From the NCBI GenBank assembly GCA_033439765.1, contig JAULSN010000003.1:930001-994000 (forward strand): a DNA stretch of 64,000 bases, read 5' to 3'. This DNA comes from Lasiosphaeria ovina. Taxonomy: Eukaryota; Ascomycota; Sordariomycetes; Sordariales; Lasiosphaeriaceae. Below are positions 48,701 to 59,018 of this stretch, one piece after another. A program made the translations under genes and the position numbers. The notes under the pieces were generated by a model that saw only the letters and a program-made list of their open reading frames with translations, made no database searches and was not told the DNA's origin. Positions within the stretch are counted from its first letter, which is position 1, and each line of letters begins with the position of its first letter.

Positions 48701-50889
48701 TCCTTAAGGTCAAGCTTGGTAAAGAACCGGGCGCCGGTAAGACGGTCCATAAGGTCACTAATTAGCGGCAGCGGGTACCGGTTCTTAATAGTGATCTTAT
48801 TTAGGCCCCGGTAGTCAACGCACAACCGTAGGGTCCCATCCTTCTTAGGGACAAAGATAACCGGGGCTCCGGCAGGGCTGCTGCTTTCTACGATACGGCC
48901 GTTAGCGAGGTTTTCCCGAATATAGGCGGCGAGTTCGTCAAGCTGGGCCTGGCTCAGGGGGTAAATATGGCCCTGCGGTGGCGTGGATCCTTCTTCAAGG
49001 TCGATATAGTACTCCGCTCCTTCTAGGGTGTTAGGTTCCTGAGTTACTTATTCCGAGAAGATAGTTATTCGGTGTGCGAGCTCTGGGGGTAACGGCTCGG
49101 GGTTAACTGCTTTTTCCGGGCCATCGAGGGCTTTAATATGGTCTTCTTCTAGCCCGATAGCCATACGGAAGACCGTAGCCATAAAGGCGGGGGCGCCGTT
49201 AAGGACGTCTCGGGCCAACTCCTTCGGCAGGATCTCTGAATAGCGGCCCCATTCGAAGGCGTTAAGGGCCGTATAGAGAGTTACGCCTTCGGACCCCATA
49301 CCTGGGTTTCCCCAGAGTACCGGGGGGGATCCTTTCGGCCGTTTGACCCCGTAGAAGAATTGGGAGACTTCTCGCTGTTATCCACGTATATCCGTAAGCT
49401 GGAGGGTAAGGTGGAAAAGGCCGTGGTGCTTGATCCGGCTTCCATCGGGGTTAATGAGTTGCGGTAGGTAGAGGTCTTCGGCCTCCGGGAGCACGGGGAT
49501 ACGGTGTTTCCGGTAGAATCGGTAATCTATGTAGTTGACTTGTGCCCCCGTATCGGCGTTAATAGTCACCGGTAGAGGTGTGGCTTTCTGTCCCCGGCGC
49601 TACGAGCGAGTACTACCTTGGATGGTAAAGGTAGGGCCTGGTTTTACCCCGTCGTAGATGGCCTGGGTAGATCGATCGGGGTCATCGTCTACCAGCTCCC
49701 GTTTCCCGAGTCGTCTTCGGAGTTAGAGGGTTCCGGGCACGGGTCCTCGAGGTCTCCGTGGTCCCCTACCTCGATTCTCTAGACCTTGGCGTCCGGGCCT
49801 AGTACGGCCGTAGGGCGCCGAGGCGGGAGGGTGCACTGGCGTTATACATGCCCTACTTTGCTATAGTTGTAGTATGTAGGAGGCTCCCTGGCGCGGAGCG
49901 GTGCCTGGGCGTTCGGCCTAGTGGCGGGTGGGGCGTAGGCAACGGGTTGGTCTGGTGTGGGGGAGCCCCGAAGCTCCCTGCGTTGAATCCGGGCTTTGTT
50001 ATGGCGGGGTCCGGAGTACGGTTCCTCCGTCGTGCGGTGTAGTTTTCGGGCCTCGCTAAGGCTGGTGGGGGAGCCCAGCCTTTTCCGGTACGTTTCTTTG
50101 TCGTTGCCGTTCCTTAGGTAGGCCCGGGCGAGCCAGATCCGCTCATACTACTCAGCGTACTCCTTTGCCGAGGTGACGTTAGGGACGGCCTCGGCATATC
50201 GATTGTAGTAGAAGCGGTCAAGTTTGATCTAATAGTCCCGGGCCATAAAGGTGGTATTGATATCCATATCCGGTAGGTGCCTTACTAGCGTAGACTATTC
50301 GCGGTAGAATTCCTGAGGGGACCGGCCGCGTTGAGTATATGCTAGCCATTCTTTGTGTGCTTGTACTTCGCCGGATTTGCTGCCGAGGTAGTCCGTATTA
50401 ACGTATTCTTTGAACTCCTGCCAGGTGATCCGCTCGAAGTCCCCTTCGTGGAGCTGCTTCTGGTAGGCCCGCCACTGCTACTGCGCTTCTGGCTCCATCC
50501 AAGTACTGGCCCACTGGACTTGGAGCTATTGAGGTCGGTCTAGGCGGGTTGCGTTTCCTTATTCGGTGGCTAGGAGCCAGTCTTCCTTGTCCTGGAGGGA
50601 GGCGTCGAGCTTGAGCTTGCCGACTGCGTAGGAGGGAGGGCGATCATCCTTCAATCTAGGGGGCCCTCCCTGCGGTCCTAGGTTAGCCAGAGTAGTTCCA
50701 AGGTTGCCTAGGCCGGCAGAAAAGTTGGTCATCGCCTGCAACATCAAGGCTTGGAACTGCTGGGGATCCATACTAGTAGAGGGCGTAGGAGAGTCCTGTA
50801 CGGGGTCGTTCAAATCCTCGAGGGTCGCTTGTTAGGTTGAACTGGCCTGAGGAGTGGCTCTCCCCTTTCCACGAGTGTTGCCTACCATA
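45745..50889 (-). pseudogene. Gypsy-4 gag-pol with chromodomain, lightly RIP-mutated
   Basis: The gag starts at the ATG near 50889 and is followed by the open piece 50559-50813 (LMLQAMTNFSAGLGNLGTTL). A knuckle remnant is at about 49825-49865 (YYNYSKVGHV). Protease is at 49378-49569 (INADTGAQVNYIDYRF). Reverse transcriptase is about 48950-48350; 48400-48615 keeps an intact YLDDILIYS. RNase H is about 48150-47750 and integrase about 47000-46200 (FAYNNSVHITIGVSPFEALY). A complete chromodomain at 45745-46152 ([27 protein letters not shown]) ends in a basic tail. Only scattered stops interrupt it, e.g. TAG for Trp or Gln. Confidence 0.88.
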
Positions 50890-50932
50890 GTGACCGGCTC
50901 GATCGTTACCGGTGGTAGGGAGGTTGAAGAAT

Positions 50933-51323
50933 TGTAAGAGAGGGCAGGTACGCCTGATCAAGGTGGTCACAATGTAGGCAAGAAGAAGGGCGAGCAATAA
51001 GTGGCATTGGTGTAAGACTTCAACCTGGCCCTCGCAAAGGAAGGTGGGCGAGGGCCGCATCTATATGTAGGCTCAGGGCCTTTGTTGAGGCTCCGCGGGC
51101 GTGGCGCCACGGTGTGGCGCTTGTGGCGCGGCCAGTTGTGCGTGCCTTCGAGGGCCCTTTGAGGGCCTTTGTTGCGCAGGGCCTTTGAGGCTCTGCGAGT
51201 GTGGCGCTGCCGTGTGGCGTTGGTGGCGCAGATGACACAGCGCGCATCGGCTTTGGGCCCGGGCTTCGCACAGGAAGGTGGGCGAGGGCCGGGGCCGCAT
51301 GCTCGGGGGTCCTTTTCCTTACA
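50933..51323 (-). repeat. Gypsy-4 5' LTR (right)
   Basis: 391 bp, starting TGTAAGAGAG and ending CCTTACA. Almost free of RIP. Confidence 0.93.
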
Positions 51324-52904
51324 CTTAGCTTTATTAGCCTATCGTACCTTCTAGGCGAGCTTTATATTTAGCGTAAACTCGGCTCCGATCTTAATATACC
51401 TCTTAAAGTCGACGGTATCGTTAATATATTTACGCGTTAACTTATCCTATATAGTAGGAGTAAGGCGGCGCTTAAACTCCTTCTTCTACTCGGATCGGGG
51501 GCGGCGGTACTAGCCTACTAGACGAATAAACTTATTCCGGAATTCATAATAATTATCTCTAAGTAATATATAAAGATTATTAAACTCCTCTAGAGCCTCC
51601 TCTTTATAATTTATATTACGGTACTTATTCTTAAGCTAGGCTAATAAGTCTTCTACGGTCTTAATTTAGTTAGGATAGGCGTCCTCTAAATACGGTTCTA
51701 GCTATAGGGAGGTATTACCTACTAAGCGGAGTTCAATATAGGTCTAACGCGCGCGGTCTATCTCGTAGTAATCGGCGTTAACCTATAGCTTATTCTCCAT
51801 TTAACGAATCTAGGTATTAAAAGTAATTATATCCTTAGTACTATCGTTATAGAAAAGAGGAGGGTCTACTATCTTCGTACTTCGGCGGGGTTATAAATTA
51901 CTAGAGGCCGGAGTTAAATATTACGAGCTACGTTAAGAGAGTATATCGGTAACGATAGTACGGTTCAAGCTATCGATATATTCCTATATTCTCTATATAG
52001 TACGGTCCCGATCCTTAAGGGCTATCTACGTATTCTCTAGTAGGTCGTCTTCTATAGAGGCGAGGATATCTAGGGCTAGTCTATCTATTAGGAGGCGGTC
52101 GGCCTACGAGCGGATATTTCGGATTATGGTTAACTAGTTATAAGCAATATCGTATAGCTATACTACCTACCTATAGAGTATATATATTATAATTATTCGT
52201 AATTTCATTTTACGCTAGAGCTCGTCGGGATTATACGACGCCTTACGCTCGAAATCCTTTATATCTATTAGCCCCTTAAAGGTTAGGTCCTTATTCTCTA
52301 GGAGGAGCGTTCGGAATAGTATAGCGGGTCCCTTCTTTCCGCGCTTAACGAATATAGCGGCTATATTAGTAATCTTCTATTAGAAATTACCCTTAAGGTC
52401 CTCGAGAGTTAGATTAAACTATACTTTAGCGATCTCCAGGAGGATAGCCTAGTTATAGACTTCTCGATTAATTTCGGCCTTACTTATTCCCGGGACGGGG
52501 TCGCGAATCGTTATCGTAGGAGCTCTTACCGATATAGTTCTTATAGTACGAGCTAAAGTCTCGTATTTACGGACTAACCAGGAGAGAATAGTATTAGAGA
52601 TCTTATACGGCTAGGCTTTAATAAAGTTATCCTATCGGTAAGCGACCTCCTTAAGGGCCCGCTAGAGGTTCTCCTCTATAGAGTAATCCGAACCGATAAT
52701 AGATATTCCCTTAGTTATATAGGGACTTCCCCGTAGGTTTATACCACTTAGTACGATTCCTTCCGTACGGTCGCCTAGGTTCTGGTCTTATATAACTAGT
52801 ACGTACCCTTCTTTACGACGGTAGTGGATTTTAACGAAAATAAATAAATCTTCGGTAGGATATTCTTTAAGGCCTTCTTAGGTAATAGGTTATGAGCTTT
52901 AGAT

Positions 52905-53159
52905 TATTACCGTATAGTCGATTTAATAAGATAGGGCTATACTAATTATCGCTATATTCGTAGAATCTAAAGCTAAGGAAAGAAAAAGAAAAGAAAGTTC
53001 CAAAAGGCTACGTAGTGCGCGGAGAAGTGGGCTAGGTTTTGTAGGTCACGTAACAGGACTTAGCACGGGCCACCAATAGCGGGGTTGCTTAGTCAGCTCG
53101 AGTCGTATAGCGTGCGATCGATTAGGGCTACCTAAATGTCCTTCGCACCTGCCGTGATA
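52905..53159 (-). repeat. Gypsy-3 5' LTR (right)
   Basis: 255 bp, clearly more GC-rich than the left LTR. Differences are largely C/T and G/A. Confidence 0.85.
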
Positions 53160-53690
53160 TATACGATAGTATTTTAATAATTATATATCGACGTTCTAAG
53201 TACTATATCTTCTAGCTAGCTAAGGAAGTTATATTAGCTAAAGACTTTAGCTATATCTTTATAAGGGAGGTAGTAATAGATTATAATTAGCCTAAAGAAA
53301 TTATTATAAATAGAGGTCCTATATTTACCTCGAAATTCTAATAAGTACTTATTAAACGGATTAGGGTTAATTATAAGCTTTTAATAGCTTATTATCCTTA
53401 AATTAACGGCTAGATAGAATATATAAACCAGGTAATAAAGGCCTACTTAAGAGCCTTTATTAACTAGGCCTAAGATAATTAGAAAGAGCTACCATTAATA
53501 GCTTAGCTCTCTTATAATACCTCCTAATCGGGGACTCTAGGAGTCTCCCCGTTCTTTATAAATTACGAATAAGAGTTAACGGCCCTATAGGGTAAGTAAG
53601 TTAATACCCCGAGAGTAATAATTAAGATTAAAAGGATCTAAGATATATAATAGGCCCTTTCGGAAGAACTTACCTTTATTAGAATATAAA
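53160..53690 (+). pseudogene. Gypsy-5 remnant: integrase end of another Ty3/gypsy element
   Basis: The plus strand translates as the end of an integrase core: RSKYYIF start, NRGPIFTSKF, AYYP-stop-INGQIEYINQVIKAYL (motif NGQTERxNQ), LSYNTS, GVSPFFINYE. Stops are RIP-type. The 5' part is absent: the sequence begins directly at the Gypsy-3 LTR edge. Confidence 0.75.
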
Positions 53691-53691
53691 T

Positions 53692-54455
53692 AGGTGTTGA
53701 ACTGCGTTCCTATATAGGCCTGAACTCAGCACCTATACAGGGTGCGCAGGGCAGCAGGCGCAGCGGAAGCAAGGCGTGTAGCGTATATCGGGAACTAAGT
53801 GCAGGGTAAGTCGATCAAGTGCAGGGTAGACTGTAGGGAACTGTGCCCTACGGTCCGATACAACAGTGCTTCTGCAAGGCACTGAGGGAAGCAGGCTGAC
53901 TGACTACAGGTCTGTAGAACTCTGCTACAGGCCTGCCACTCAGACTGTGAGGACTCTGCTCAGCAGTCTACCTCGTAGGCTATAGGGGACTCTGCCCTAC
54001 AGTCAGGGTCTTCGGGACCAACAGTGGGTGCTGAAGAAGACGGAGAGGAGTTGTATTATAGAAGAAGTATAGTACAAAGAGTGGTGAGTACAGTGCTTAC
54101 TTGTTGCTTTCTTTTATACTCACAACAAGAGGCTTGCTTGCTTGCTTGAGAAGGAAATCTATCTAAGGGAAAGGACAGGTCTATATAGACCTAAGGTAGG
54201 CTCTCTAGAAGGTTCTAGAGGCCCACAGGCTCCGTAGACAGCTCTGTATTCTACAGTCTTCTAGTGGGCTTGTCTTACGTATGCTAAGTCGTATAGGGGT
54301 TTCGAGAAGGTGCTGTGGGGCAAAGTAAACAATCTAGGTATAGCGCCCTCAGCACCCACACAACGGCCACAACACTCACAACTCCAACACAGCCACTATA
54401 GTACCCTGTACTTCAGGACCCTACAACCCTGGTAACTTGCCATACTTTAACACCT
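53692..54455. mobile_element. GC-richer island with imperfect inverted ends
   Basis: 764 bp that is not RIP-mutated, between RIP-mutated flanks. The ends are inverted: AGGTGTTGAACTGCG versus AGGTGTTAAAGTATG on the other strand (11 of 15). The interior has many CTGTAG/CTACAG and GCAGG motifs and a TTGC(TTGC)n run near 54135. No ORF. It could be a non-autonomous DNA transposon or a solo LTR (TGTTGAAC...TTTAACA). No clear target duplication. Confidence 0.38.
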
Positions 54456-54493
54456 TTATAGTATTATAATATCGTAGGAAAGTTCAATTAGGG

Positions 54494-54726
54494 TGGGAAA
54501 AGTGGGCGCACGCTATGTAGATACGTTAGCTATATTCGTAAATAACTAAGCTAAAGAAAGAAAAAGGAAAAGAAGAAGTTTATAAGCTTTATAGGCTACG
54601 GTTTTATAGTAGTACGCGGGGTCGTGGCGCTAGTCCTAATTAAGAGTAGCGGGGTCTAGTAGTTAGGGCTTTATAAGTAGGGCATAGTCGCGGCACCACG
54701 GACCTTAGTTCGGCCGTGCCGTGATA
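54494..54726 (-). repeat. LTR-like sequence related to the Gypsy-2 LTR
   Basis: From ATTCGTAAATAACTAAGC (54534) to GCCGTGCCGTGATA (54726) it follows the Gypsy-2 LTR base for base with RIP-type changes; the first 40 bp diverge. No partner LTR in the window, so it is either a solo LTR or the end of a truncated element. Confidence 0.65.
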
Positions 54727-55436
54727 GAGCGTAAGACTCGCTTCTAACCCATAATAAGTGAGTTTAGGGCCGAGGAGACCGCTTCCGGACTCTATTACTA
54801 TAAATTATAAGTAATAGGTTAAGGTATTAGGTAGAGGAATACCGTAGAGACTAACTTACTTAGCTAGGTATAGGACGATCTTAAGCCTATACTAAATCCC
54901 GCGTCGTACGTAAGGGTAACGACGCTACTTCTAGGTTTAATTAATACTACTAGGCTGGCGGGGGGGGGGGGAGATATACTTTATCGTTCCGTATTAGATA
55001 AGATATTAACGGAGGTGACGATACTGGCGGCTCGGATAGTTCGGGTACAGCGTCTACTCGAAGAAGAGGCGTATTCTAAGTAGCTTGGTTTCTGTCTAGG
55101 TCGGATTAATTTACGTCCGAGTATCCTCCCGATATACGTAAGAATATTAGCTAGGGTTGAGAGACGGGCTTAGGTAAGAGAGTTGCCGAGTAGGACGGTC
55201 TGGGGCTTATATACTTTAGGGAGGCTAGTCCTCTTGAGGGCTATAAAAGAGGGCCTGTTATAAGGGTGGAGGACGAGAGAGGTAACGGCTCGAGTACTGC
55301 AGTAGGATTTAAGGGCAGGTAGCGGGCAAAATACGGTGGGGAGGATAAGAGGGAGATGTTGGCCCCGAGGTGGTTAGGCTAGGTAGAAGAGGAATAGTTA
55401 GAGTCCTAGCCAAAGTCGTTTATAGTTAGGTAGCGG
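54727..55436. other. RIP-affected sequence, identity unknown
   Basis: AT-shifted DNA with a G14 run at 54959-54972 and no readable domain. It may belong to the same dead element as the LTR-like piece to its left. Confidence 0.4.
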
Positions 55437-55860
55437 GTAAGTGGATGTTTTCGAAATAGATGAGACGGTAATAATTTGACTTTAGTATGTGTGTGGTAAT
55501 ATAAGGGGTAAATAGATGATTCTGAGATGGATGAGATGGTGACGATTGCTGACCTTAGTGTGTGTGGTGCTATAGGACGTAAGTAAACGTCTTAGAGATG
55601 GCTGCGATGGTGATGATTGTTGACCTTGCTGTGTAGTCTAGTTTGTAAGTGGATGCCTTTGAGATGGATGAAATGGTGACTATTGCTGACTTTCGTGTGT
55701 GTGGTGGCGTAGATTATAAGTGGATGTCTTTGAGATGGATAAGATGGTGACGACTGTTGACCTTGGCACGTGTGGTGATATAGGAGGTAATAAGTAGATG
55801 TTTTTGAGATGGATGAGATGGTGACGATCGTTAATTTTACATGGTCTCTTAGATACAGCA
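55437..55860 (+). repeat. Minisatellite, six copies of a ~71-bp unit
   Basis: Units start with GTGGATG-like heptamers at 55441, 55512, 55583, 55649, 55720 and 55794 (spacing 71, 71, 66, 71, 74). Each carries GAGATGGATGAGATGGTGACG and TGTTGACCTT-like cores in the same order. Copies differ at about one in six positions. Confidence 0.85.
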
Positions 55861-56393
55861 ACCCGAAGTGGTGAAAAGGCTATTTGCGTTGTTCGGGGTT
55901 AGGTGATAGAGCGTAAGCGCAAATATGTGGAACCCAAACGTGGGGAAGAAGGAGTGGCAGCTAAGAGATATATTGTTTGTCCTAGAAAAGAGAACGCCGC
56001 GGAATTTGGGCCCCTTCTCGGCTCGCATCTCCCGGACTCCAGAATTCCCCAGCACGTATTATTTTAGCTAATAGAATTGCATTACGTGCACATGTCTCAA
56101 TGATTGGGTTCTTGAGATTGAACTGCATTTCAGCCCCAGCACTTCCTCTTGAGTTAGGGCAGAATGGAGGGTGAAAGCTAGGCAGACCGGTGAAGCTCTT
56201 GCTAGCTATTAAAACAAGTAGGAGTATAAAGACAGCTGCGCCTGTGAGCAACTGTGGACTGCCTGAAACTAATACCGCAACCCGGCCCGATCAACTCTAA
56301 GCTCAATTACGAAGTCGGTGTATTACGAAGTCGGTGTCGCTTATACCATCCAGGCGAGCTGCCCCTTGGTCTTTGGCCAAATTCCTAAACTTA
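55861..56393. other. Intergenic downstream of the JmjC gene
   Basis: A minus frame (55982-56251) encodes a hydrophobic stretch followed by about 50 polar residues, but it starts with TTG and has no ATG. A direct repeat of TACGAAGTCGGTGT occurs at 56310-56336. Confidence 0.4.
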
Positions 56394-59018
56394 TCAGCGC
56401 TCTGTCTCAAAGGATCGCGAAACTTTTACCTTTACAGATGCGAAGAACTGTGCAACTGCAGCCTCGCCGCCGACCTCTTCCACCCCGCCATCCTGAGCTT
56501 TGGCTGCGACGAGCTTTGTCACAACATGAACAAGTTTCGGCGCGCTCCACCTCATATCTTCGTTGGTAGTGGCTGGGTTCTTCATCTGGGCAAGTACGAC
56601 TTGCATCCATCGCTGAATGCCAGACCACTGAAGAACATGACCACCAAGTGCTAATGTTTGATGTTCTTGTACCCGAAAAACAAAGTGAATCGTGCCCGGC
56701 ATAAAGAATATAGACTGGCCCGGCTTGAGAACAACGTATCTCCATCGGCCGCCGGTATAGTTGTGGGGGTTGGCCATCCACGCCTCTCGTTCTTCCTCTG
56801 TGGGGCATGACATCCAACCGAAACCAATAGACTCCTCTTGGGGTGTAATCCACGTAGCAAAGCCGTGGCTATCCGTGTGTGGCGCTGTGTTATGGCCCCC
56901 TTCCGATAATAGGACCCATTCTAGAACATTCTTCCACTCGTTCCACTTCTGCGCTGATGCCACTATTCTTTCGGCCCTCTCTTCCATCAGTACCGCATTG
57001 CGAACTTGAAGGAGAAGTTGGCAGTTCTCCCCAGTTAAGAAGTTTGGAAGAATGGACTGTGGTAGGGGGCTTTGTAGATCGAGAATGTTCCACGGGTCGC
57101 CCGCGTTGTTCTGGTTAAGGAACCGTTCCCGGACTTCAGAGAGTTTCCGGACTTCGAATGACCAGGCTGTAGAGCTGCGAGATGGTATTTGTATAGAGAT
57201 AGACTTATCAAGGCCACCCATGCGCCGAAAAAGCTGAACAACCGGTCGGTCGTTCTTACTCCATCGGAATTGCTGTTGGCCTTCTGTGATAATCGGAGCG
57301 TCGTGAGGAGACCCAGACTCAACCAGGTTGGCTGCTTCATCGCCAGTGCAAAATAAGGCTTCGGCGACACCCCGGTTGCTGTCTGTGTTAGGCTGCTCGA
57401 CCTGCTCTAGCAGTTTGCGAACAAGCTCATCGGCTCTCTCGCCATGTGAGTCTTGTGGCGGCATGGCCAGCCCAGATTTCTCCTGTAATTCCGCCAGAAC
57501 CCGCCTCCGGTAGGCATCATCCGCCATCCCATCGTGCATCGGCCGGTCTCCAGCAATATCCGATTTCGTTGTGTGTGTATAAGGGAATGATGAAGGCCCC
57601 TCTAGCCGCTGTCGCTTCGATATCTGCTGAGTGATATCGGGTAGTGAGGCAGTACGCCGGCGGATGGGACGGTCGATGCCACTACTCCAAATAATTCCAT
57701 TCGAATTGTCTTGCTTTCTGAAGGTATCTCTATGGGTTGAGGCAATGGCAGACGTTTGCGCAGCGAAGAGCTGAAGGTGCGGACGGCAGAGCTGCGGAAG
57801 GAAAGGAGAGAATCGCTGTGCTACCTCCGGGCCAAACAGAGACGGGTTGTCCAAGGCTGAGAGAAGAGCTGATGGCACTTCGGCTGGACAGCACCGTGGC
57901 GGGATCGTCGGAGCACTGATTGAACCCAGGCGAGACTGTTTAGACTTGGAGCTACCTCCATTCCCCAAGGGCTCCTGGTATGACACTTGTTTGCGTGCGC
58001 GGAGCGTCACTCCAGTAGACGTATCAGTACTGTTAGGACTTTGCGCCGAGTCAGTGCTGGGTTTGTTATGGCTGGCACGCGTTGCGGTATCAGCAGCCGG
58101 GCCTGTATTCGAGCCCGCGCGACCGGATTCATCGAAGACAGCGGGTCTTTCCAGGTCTGAGATGGTAGCGCCGTTCAGTTTCAACGACACCGTGGTATCG
58201 GCATTATTGGCACTGTCGGTTTCTGGCAAGATTGGCGGATCCGCGGTGCCGTTGCTGTCGGGTTCGGGCAATACCACAGTATATTCCTCGTGGACTATGA
58301 GACCGAATTTGTCGAAGCCAAACCCATCAGGTAAATCGATGGCTAGCCCATTTTCCGGGGGATGCTTGCGCAAGTTGTCCAAATCCCCTTGTTCAATGGG
58401 GTTTAATGAAGCAGAGACTGGGCGCCGCTTGAGGCTCATTCCTTGCTGTGATCGTTTAAGTATCAAAGAGTTCAACGCCGTCACGACTTTCTCCCAATCA
58501 TGGACCTCCCGTGCTGCGGCGCAAAGTTTATCGCAGTACTTCCTCCCCTTGTAAGCCCACTGATAATGCTGGACAACATCTTGTCCCCAGTAGCGCGCCA
58601 CCGTCTTCAGCGCAGTAACACATTTGGATTTGATTTCCAGACCATCTTTGGCGACGCTGAGGAATCGATCCCACTCTACCAAGTCGGCCTCATTTGGCTC
58701 GGCTGGCGGCGTATCCCTAGACTCCTTCCAATCCTTGTACTCGGCGCATTGGGTGAACATAACATGCTCGCAGGCGGCGACCAGAAGCTGCACCCCAGTG
58801 TGCTCATTGAGCAAGTCATCTCGTATCTGTAGACACAGCTCGTATTTCTCTGTGTCGGTCTTGTAGAGGCAAATTTTGTTGCGAAACTGGGCGACTCGTT
58901 GGAGGTGGTTGGGGCTCAGTACGATGAGATCTTCGTCAATCTCGTCGGTAGTACTGTTATCTAGCGGCGCGCATATGTTAGGAAAATTTGGGTAGGGGAT
59001 AGTCGCGTGATTGGCCAT
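56394..59018 (-). CDS. JmjC-like (cupin, 2OG-Fe(II)-type) nuclear protein
   Basis: Single exon, 874 residues from the ATG at 59016-59018 (MANHATIPYP); the frame runs 23 codons further upstream but only to a GTG. Residues about 20-230 are helical, of unknown family; 230-450 is low-complexity; 450-470 is a bipartite basic cluster (RPIRRR...KRQR), a probable nuclear signal. The C-terminal third is a JmjC/cupin fold: HTDSHGFATWI supplies an HxD metal pair (H714, D716) and FFMPGTIHFVFR the second His (H778). A GRWRYVVLKPGQ strand precedes it. This is the 2-His-1-carboxylate iron site of JmjC dioxygenases (histone demethylases or protein hydroxylases); substrate unknown. The frame is clean and GC-rich beside wrecked DNA, so it is probably under selection. 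Plus-strand frames here (e.g. 57847-58554) are shadows. Confidence 0.85.
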   Translation of the reverse strand: MANHATIPYPNFPNICAPLDNSTTDEIDEDLIVLSPNHLQRVAQFRNKICLYKTDTEKYELCLQIRDDLLNEHTGVQLLVAACEHVMFTQCAEYKDWKESRDTPPAEPNEADLVEWDRFLSVAKDGLEIKSKCVTALKTVARYWGQDVVQHYQWAYKGRKYCDKLCAAAREVHDWEKVVTALNSLILKRSQQGMSLKRRPVSASLNPIEQGDLDNLRKHPPENGLAIDLPDGFGFDKFGLIVHEEYTVVLPEPDSNGTADPPILPETDSANNADTTVSLKLNGATISDLERPAVFDESGRAGSNTGPAADTATRASHNKPSTDSAQSPNSTDTSTGVTLRARKQVSYQEPLGNGGSSKSKQSRLGSISAPTIPPRCCPAEVPSALLSALDNPSLFGPEVAQRFSPFLPQLCRPHLQLFAAQTSAIASTHRDTFRKQDNSNGIIWSSGIDRPIRRRTASLPDITQQISKRQRLEGPSSFPYTHTTKSDIAGDRPMHDGMADDAYRRRVLAELQEKSGLAMPPQDSHGERADELVRKLLEQVEQPNTDSNRGVAEALFCTGDEAANLVESGSPHDAPIITEGQQQFRWSKNDRPVVQLFRRMGGLDKSISIQIPSRSSTAWSFEVRKLSEVRERFLNQNNAGDPWNILDLQSPLPQSILPNFLTGENCQLLLQVRNAVLMEERAERIVASAQKWNEWKNVLEWVLLSEGGHNTAPHTDSHGFATWITPQEESIGFGWMSCPTEEEREAWMANPHNYTGGRWRYVVLKPGQSIFFMPGTIHFVFRVQEHQTLALGGHVLQWSGIQRWMQVVLAQMKNPATTNEDMRWSAPKLVHVVTKLVAAKAQDGGVEEVGGEAAVAQFFASVKVKVSRSFETER

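Larger units (their letters stand above)
45304..51323 (-). mobile_element. Gypsy-4, Ty3/gypsy chromovirus nested in Gypsy-3, youngest-looking
   Basis: 6020 bp, with 391-bp LTRs (45304-45694 and 50933-51323) and a perfect duplication CTTAG (45299-45303 and 51324-51328). By eye the LTRs differ at only four positions, all transitions. A polypurine tract (run of C on the plus strand) is at 45701-45711. Same internal family as Gypsy-1 but with a different LTR upstream half. Confidence 0.94.
34660..52904 (-). pseudogene. Gypsy-3 gag-pol in three pieces, RIP-inactivated
   Basis: Excluding nested elements, the coding parts are 51324-52904 (gag), 44623-45303 (gag end, with a zinc-knuckle remnant KRYFTYQE...GYITRDYP near 45070-45125, Cys changed to Tyr) and 34660-38678 (pol). 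In the last, reverse transcriptase lies about 37150-37750 (NAYLDNILVYSNSKEEY), RNase H about 36450-36950 and integrase about 35400-36100. Stops are very dense; it is the most AT-shifted of the gypsy copies together with Gypsy-2. Confidence 0.78.
34406..53159 (-). mobile_element. Gypsy-3, Ty3/gypsy element split by Copia-1 and Gypsy-4
   Basis: LTRs at 34406-34659 and 52905-53159 (254 and 255 bp) begin TATCACC / TATTACC and end GTAATA / GTGATA on the plus strand. Minus-strand coding. Removing the two nested elements leaves about 6.8 kb. The five flanking bases differ (ATTCG left, TATAC right) and the two outer flanks belong to different transposons, so the two LTRs may not come from a single insertion. 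Confidence 0.8.

Noticed and set aside
52880..52904. tRNA-iMet-like primer-binding site beside the Gypsy-3 5' LTR
   Set aside because: GCTCATAACC is present on the coding strand, the same sense as the tRNA rather than its complement.
55437..55860. CRISPR-like array
   Set aside because: Repeats are contiguous 71-bp minisatellite units in a eukaryotic genome, not repeats with unique spacers.
55982..56251. Small hydrophobic protein
   Set aside because: Begins with TTG, no ATG or splice site that gives a credible gene.
57847..58554. 235-codon plus-strand frame
   Set aside because: Antisense of the JmjC coding sequence.
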